Assembly: GCF_001921215.1 (NCBI RefSeq) | Contig: NZ_MSIF01000008.1 | Coordinates: 248,001 to 312,000 of the forward strand | DNA from: Actinophytocola xinjiangensis | GTDB taxonomy: Bacteria > Actinomycetota > Actinomycetes > Mycobacteriales > Pseudonocardiaceae | Direction of reading: 5' to 3' | Length of the DNA stretch: 64,000 bases | Part shown: in pieces, positions 59,874 through 64,000 of the stretch | Position numbering within the stretch: the stretch's first letter is position 1 | Layout: each line of letters begins with the position of its first letter | The notes under the pieces: generated by a model | What the model was told of the DNA's origin: nothing | Seen by the model: the letters and a program-made list of their open reading frames with translations, nothing else | Databases searched by the model: none | Program-made: the position numbers and the translations under genes

Positions 59874-60643
59874 TCACCGCCGACGGGGTCTCCTTCGGCT
59901 ACGGCCGCGCCCTGGTCCTCGACGACGTCGGGCTGACCGTCGAGCCGGGTCAGGTCGTCGGTCTCATCGGCCCCAACGGCAGCGGCAAGACGACGTTGCT
60001 GCGCACCCTCTACGCCTCGCTGACCCCGCGCGCCGGCCTGGTCACCCTCGACGGGCGTCCCCTGGCCGGTCTCGAACCCCGCGCGCTGGCCCGGCGGCTG
60101 TCGGTGGTGGCCCAGGAGGGCGCCGCCGAGCTCCCGCTCACCGTCGCCGACACGGTGCTGCTGGGCCGTTCCCCCCACCTGGCGACCTTCCAGCGCCCCA
60201 GCCGCCAGGACCACCGCATCGCCGCGGCCGCGCTGACCCGGGTCGGCGTGCGGCACCTGGCCGACCGGGTCTTCGCCGGCCTGTCCGGCGGTGAGAAGCA
60301 ACGCGTGCTGATCGCCAGGGCGCTGGCGCAGCGGGCCGACCACCTGCTGCTGGACGAGCCGACCAACCACCTGGACATCCGCTACCAGCACGAGGTCCTG
60401 TCGCTGGTCCGCCGCCTTGAGGTGACCACGGTGGTGGTGCTGCACGACCTCAACCTGGCCGCCCGCTACTGCGACGAGCTCGTCCTGCTCGACGGCGGCA
60501 CGGTGGCCGCCACCGGCACCCCCGACGCCGTGCTGCGCCCCGAAGTGCTGGAGCCGGTCTACGAGATCGGCGTGCACCGCATCCCCACCGACGACGGTGT
60601 CCAACTGCTGTTCCGCCCGCTCGACGAACAGGATCCGACATGA
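59870..60643 (+). CDS. ABC transporter ATP-binding protein (importer 3)
   Basis: A 257-residue ATPase with Walker A GPNGSGKTT, signature LSGGEKQRVL, Walker B LLLDEPTNHLD and VVLHDLN. The Walker A and signature sequences differ clearly from those of ATPases 1 and 2 (GPNACGKST, LSGGQRQRVW), so this importer belongs to another branch. GTG 59870 overlaps the binding-protein stop, and its end overlaps the methyltransferase ATG. Confidence 0.93.
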   Translation: MITADGVSFGYGRALVLDDVGLTVEPGQVVGLIGPNGSGKTTLLRTLYASLTPRAGLVTLDGRPLAGLEPRALARRLSVVAQEGAAELPLTVADTVLLGRSPHLATFQRPSRQDHRIAAAALTRVGVRHLADRVFAGLSGGEKQRVLIARALAQRADHLLLDEPTNHLDIRYQHEVLSLVRRLEVTTVVVLHDLNLAARYCDELVLLDGGTVAATGTPDAVLRPEVLEPVYEIGVHRIPTDDGVQLLFRPLDEQDPT

Positions 60644-61359
60644 CCGCCCAGGACAACATCAACCGCTACTGGACCGGCCGCGCCGACTCCTACGACGCCC
60701 ACCACGTCGACCAGCTCGCCACCCCGGCGATCCGTGCCGCCTGGGAAGACGTGTGGCGCACGGCGCTGCCCACGCCGGGGCGGGTCCTCGACGCCGGCAC
60801 CGGAACCGGGCACGTGTCGCTGATGCTGGCCGGCCAGGGCCACGACGTGGTGGGGATCGACCTGTCCCCCGGCATGCTCGCCAAGGCCCGCGAGAAGGCC
60901 GCCGCCCTGCCGAACCCGCCCGAGCTGCGGGTGGGCGACGCGGTGGCGCCGGAGTTCCCGCCGGGAAGTTTCGACGCCGTCACCAGCCGCTACGTCCTGT
61001 GGACCCTGCGCACCCCGGAGACGGCCCTGCGCCACTGGCGCCGGCTGCTGCGCCCGGGTGGCGTCCTCGCGGCGGTGGACAGCACGTGGTTCCCGGGCGG
61101 GGTGCACCCGTCACCGGGTCCTCGGGCGCTGGACGACCTGCCGACCTTCCGCGACCTCTACGACCGCGATGTCCTGTCCCTGCTCCCGCTCGCCGAGGCG
61201 TCCTCGATCGAGGCGACCGCCGACCTCGTGCGCGCGGCGGGTTTCAGCGACGTGGTGGTCACCCCGCTGACGGACATTCTCGAACTGGACCGCCGGTTCG
61301 GGGTGGCCGACGGCCACGAGATCCAACTCCAGTTCCTGATCACCGGTCGGGCGACGTAA
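60640..61359 (+). CDS. Class I SAM-dependent methyltransferase
   Basis: A 239-residue methyltransferase with the SAM-binding motif I VLDAGTGTGHVS near residue 50, an acidic ribose-binding Asp in VVGIDLSPGM, and RLLRPGGVLAAVD. It starts at ATG 60640, overlapping the ATPase stop (ATGA), so it is translated with importer 3. It may modify the imported compound or a related metabolite. No DNA- or rRNA-binding domain is attached, and the substrate is unknown. Confidence 0.88.
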   Translation: MTAQDNINRYWTGRADSYDAHHVDQLATPAIRAAWEDVWRTALPTPGRVLDAGTGTGHVSLMLAGQGHDVVGIDLSPGMLAKAREKAAALPNPPELRVGDAVAPEFPPGSFDAVTSRYVLWTLRTPETALRHWRRLLRPGGVLAAVDSTWFPGGVHPSPGPRALDDLPTFRDLYDRDVLSLLPLAEASSIEATADLVRAAGFSDVVVTPLTDILELDRRFGVADGHEIQLQFLITGRAT

Positions 61360-61373
61360 AACAGGACAATTTC

Positions 61374-61402
61374 TGGACACATTTCCCCCCGATTTATCTA
61401 TT
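61374..61402 (+). promoter_or_regulatory. Probable promoter of the ParA-like operon
   Basis: TGGACA (61374-61379) and TCTATT (61397-61402) are 17 bp apart, in an AT-richer patch 55 bp upstream of the ParA-like start. A GAAGGGGGG ribosome site follows just before ATG 61457. Confidence 0.4.
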
Positions 61403-61456
61403 GCCTTCCACGGCCCGCATCTGCGAAAGTCGAGACGGCACTGAAGGGGGGAACCC

Positions 61457-62392
61457 ATGCGGGTCGTGGCCGTCATGAACTACAAGGGTGGCGTGGGAAA
61501 GACCACGGTCACGGCCAATCTCGGCGCGCTGGCCGCCCGTCGCGGCCAGCGCGTACTCCTGCTGGACCTCGACCCGCAGACCAACCTGACTTTCTCGTTC
61601 TTCTCGATTGACGGCTGGCACGACCAGCTCAAGGACAAACGTACGATCCGCCAGTGGTACGACGCCGAGATTCCCGGCCAGAACACCCCGCTGTCCGAAC
61701 TCGTGGTCACCCCGGACCGGGTGAACAGAGCCGTTGGAAACAATTCCGGGCAGCTCGACCTGATCTCCTCCCATCTCGGTCTCATCGACATCGACCTGGA
61801 ACTCGCCGCCCGGCTCGGCGGGGCGACCACGCTCGACGGGTCGAAGAAGAAGTTCCTCGACCTGCACGACAGCCTGCGGCAGGCACTGACCGACCCCTAC
61901 TTCGACCGCTACGACCTGGTGCTGATCGACTGCGCCCCGAACTTCGGCCTCGTCACCAAGACCGCGATCGTGGCCAGTGAGTTCATCCTCGTGCCGGCGA
62001 AGGCCGACTACCTGTCCACCCTCGGGCTGGAGTACCTCGTCGGCCACTGCACCGAGCTGATGGAGCAGTTCAACGACTTCGTGAACCACAAACGCGACGG
62101 GCACCACCAGCCGGTCAGGACCGACTTCCTGGGGGTGGTGTTCACCATGGTGCAGATCTACTCCCAGCAGGTCACCCTCGCCCAGCACCACTACATCGAG
62201 GAGGTGCGGTTGAACTCCGTGGTCCCCGTGCTGGCGAACAAGATCCGCAACAGCCCGCGACACTTCGGCGACGCCGGCGAGACCGGTGTGCCGGCGATGC
62301 TGCGGGCCGGCGGGCGCGACGACGTCCTGCGCGAGTTCGACGGCCTGACCGACGAGGTGCTCGGTGCGCTGGCCCTGAGTGGTTCCCGGTGA
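61457..62392 (+). CDS. ParA/MinD-type AAA ATPase
   Basis: A 311-residue P-loop ATPase with the deviant Walker A KGGVGKTT at 10-17 (signature Lys10), [13 protein letters not shown] near 35-48 and the [11 protein letters not shown] Walker B-like element. No N-terminal DNA-binding extension is present. ParA proteins usually form ATP-driven dimers that position DNA or complexes, but no ParB or centromere repeat is visible here. It heads a closely packed unit with a proline-rich SAP-like protein and a RAMA-CBS protein, overlapping the former. This set looks like an accessory DNA-sensing or partition-like system. Confidence 0.9.
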
Positions 62393-63129
62393 CCGGCCTG
62401 CGCGAGGTCCTCGCGCTCCAGGCCAGGGTCTGGACGTTCCTGGAAGGACTGGACGACGCCACCGTCCTCGCGATCATCGACGGAACGACGACGCTGACCA
62501 CCACCGGCGCCGCACCGACCGGGAAACAGGCCGGGGAACCGGCGAGGGAACCAGCCGGGGAACCGGCGATGACACCCCAGCGGCTGGCGCTGCGCCTCGG
62601 GACGCTGTCCGGCGAGCGGGAGCGGCACGCCCTGCTGGACACGAGCGGGCTGACCACCACGGAGCTGCGGCAGGTCGCCAGGCTGTGCGGCCTGCGCAAC
62701 TACAGCCGGCTGCGCCGCGACGACCTGGTGACCCGGCTCGCCGGCCACGACCAGGCCCCGGCCCCCGAGCCGGCGGCCGACCCGCCGCCGGCTCCGCCAC
62801 CGACACCACGACCGACACCGACACCGACACCGCGACCGACACCGCGACCTCGGCCTGAGCCGGTGGCGGAGCCGGTGGCGGTGCCGGGGGCGGAGGCGTC
62901 GCGGATCGACGCGGCGGCGGTGGCGGCGACGCTGCGCGCGACCGAGACCGAGGAGCAGGGCGCCGACTACCTGCGCTCCCAGGAACTCGGGCGCGACGAC
63001 CTGCTCGCGGTGGCCGCCGAACTGCGGCTCACCCGGGTCGACCGGCTCAGCCAGCCGGAACTGGCGAGACGGGTGCTCAAACAGGCGATCGGCGCCCGCC
63101 GCAAGTTCTCCGGGCTGCGCAAATGGTGA
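62389..63129 (+). CDS. Proline-rich protein with a Rho-N/SAP-like motif, unknown function
   Basis: A 246-residue protein starting at GTG 62389, overlapping the ATPase stop. The first half ends in a Rho N-terminal/SAP-like helical motif, [20 protein letters not shown] followed by [10 protein letters not shown] Pro/Thr/Arg-rich linker with PRPTPTPTP repeats follows. The C-terminus has a second similar element, [20 protein letters not shown], ending in a Lys/Arg-rich tail. SAP-like motifs often bind nucleic acid. I do not recognise the family; the link to the ParA-like and RAMA genes suggests a DNA-binding adaptor. Confidence 0.7.
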
Positions 63130-64000
63130 GGCCCGTCGCCGAGGAGACGCCGACCGATCCCGGCGCCCGCACGATGCACCTGATCGGCGGCCGGCGGGTC
63201 ACGGTGTCCGACCTCCAGGCCGCCGGGCTTCTGCCCGCCGGCACGAGGCTGCGGTTCGACCGCAAACGGATCGGCACCAGCTTCGAGGCGACCGTGACCG
63301 ACCAGGGCCGGATCCGGCTCGACGCCGGCGGCGAGGAGTTCCGCTCGCCCTCGCGCGCGGCGGCCGTGGCGGCCGGCATGCGCGCGGTCGACGGCTGGCG
63401 GGCGTGGCAGCTGGCCGGCCAGGACCGGCTGCTGGACTCCGTGCGCCAGGACTTCCTCGACCAGGCCATCGCCACGGTCGCCGCCGACCGCCGGAACGCG
63501 ACCCGGCAGTGCGTCCACGAGCGGCTGCGGCGGGCGCGCGGCAACGCCGACGGCGGCACCCCGGAACGCGTCTCGGTCAGGGACCTGCTGGCGCTGTGGG
63601 GCGCGGCCGACCGGGGCGAGCAGGTGGGCCGGATCGAGGCGGACCTGGCCAACCACGGGCTGGTCACCTCACCGAACTTCCGCGCGGTCACCCTCGACAC
63701 GGTGGTCGCGCTGAGCACACCACCCGACGACGAGGCGGCGACCGCCGAACCGGCCACCGCCGAGGACCGGCCGGTCACCGGCGACGACGAGGGCGACACG
63801 GACCTCGACGTGCGCCTGACGGTCGGGAACCTCTCGCCGCTGCGGGGCGTCGAGTCGGTCGCCCCGAACAGCACCCTGGACGAGGCCGTCACCAAGATGC
63901 AGCTCAACGACTACTCGCAGCTGGCGGTGCTCAACGGCCCGCGCAACCTGCGAGGAGCGGTGACCTGGCGCTCGATCGCGCTGGTGGCCCGCCAGCGGTC
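63123..64000 (+). CDS. RAMA-domain protein with a C-terminal CBS domain (3' end cut by window)
   Basis: The first 292 residues are present; the frame is open to the window end. Residues about 18-100 look like a RAMA (modified-DNA reader) domain: [38 protein letters not shown] and AVDGWRAWQ. An all-helical middle follows, then a CBS-domain start near 240 ([32 protein letters not shown]). RAMA domains occur in restriction-like conflict systems, and CBS domains bind adenine nucleotides. ATG 63123 (or GTG 63126) overlaps the upstream stop. No nuclease is seen so far; one may lie further downstream. Confidence 0.75.

Overview
This is a very GC-rich, gene-dense actinomycete chromosome segment. Many GTG starts, GTGA/ATGA stop-start overlaps, a salicylate-capped NRPS siderophore locus, IdeR/DmdR1-type iron boxes and a LAL-family LuxR regulator suggest a filamentous actinomycete, perhaps Pseudonocardiales; the genus is an inference. 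I saw no rRNA, tRNA, CRISPR array, transposase or integrase.

Layout. (1) 1-4445: a secreted protein (partial, minus strand), then an iron box and a siderophore importer: two FecCD permeases, an ATPase and a binding lipoprotein. (2) 4447-8785: a two-component system divergent from a VanY-type D,D-peptidase, an alanine racemase and a D-Ala-D-Ala ligase; the gene content is like VanC-type loci. (3) 8946-11743: a secreted PepX-type peptidase, then a yybP-ykoY manganese riboswitch ahead of a UPF0016/GDT1 manganese exporter. (4) 11766-35219: the main siderophore region. Behind an iron box lies one tightly packed, about 22-kb transcription unit: salicylate synthase, MbtH, NRPS (ArCP-Cy-A-PCP), salicyl-AMP ligase, NRPS (C-A-T-E), NRPS (C-A-T-C-A-T-E), a SyrP/AsnO-like hydroxylase, two permeases and an ATPase. 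A convergent Tat-type binding lipoprotein has its own iron box. (5) 35240-47486: a giant TPR-CHAT peptidase-like protein, an amidase, a class II lanthipeptide synthetase (LanM), a 61-residue leader-like peptide with no cysteine, and a LAL regulator. (6) 47490-57626: an unrecognised metabolic cluster with an FAH-family enzyme, a PaaK-like ligase, a 2-oxoglutarate oxygenase, a homocitrate-synthase-like enzyme, an aconitase-type large/small pair, a PLP decarboxylase, a tandem GNAT and an MFS exporter. (7) 57735-61359: a third FecCD-type importer plus a methyltransferase, with no iron box. (8) 61457-64000: a ParA-like ATPase, a SAP/Rho-N-like proline-rich protein and a RAMA-CBS protein cut by the window end.

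How they work together. The siderophore line should start with salicylate. By hand-read A-domain codes it then adds a cyclised residue (probably Cys), D-Asn-like, Thr and D-N5-hydroxyornithine-like residues. The hydroxylase could add a beta-hydroxyl. Two iron-box-controlled importers would bring the ferric complex back. No thioesterase and no ornithine N-hydroxylase are present, so release and one building block are unexplained. Rare TTA codons occur in several iron genes and hint at bldA-type developmental control.
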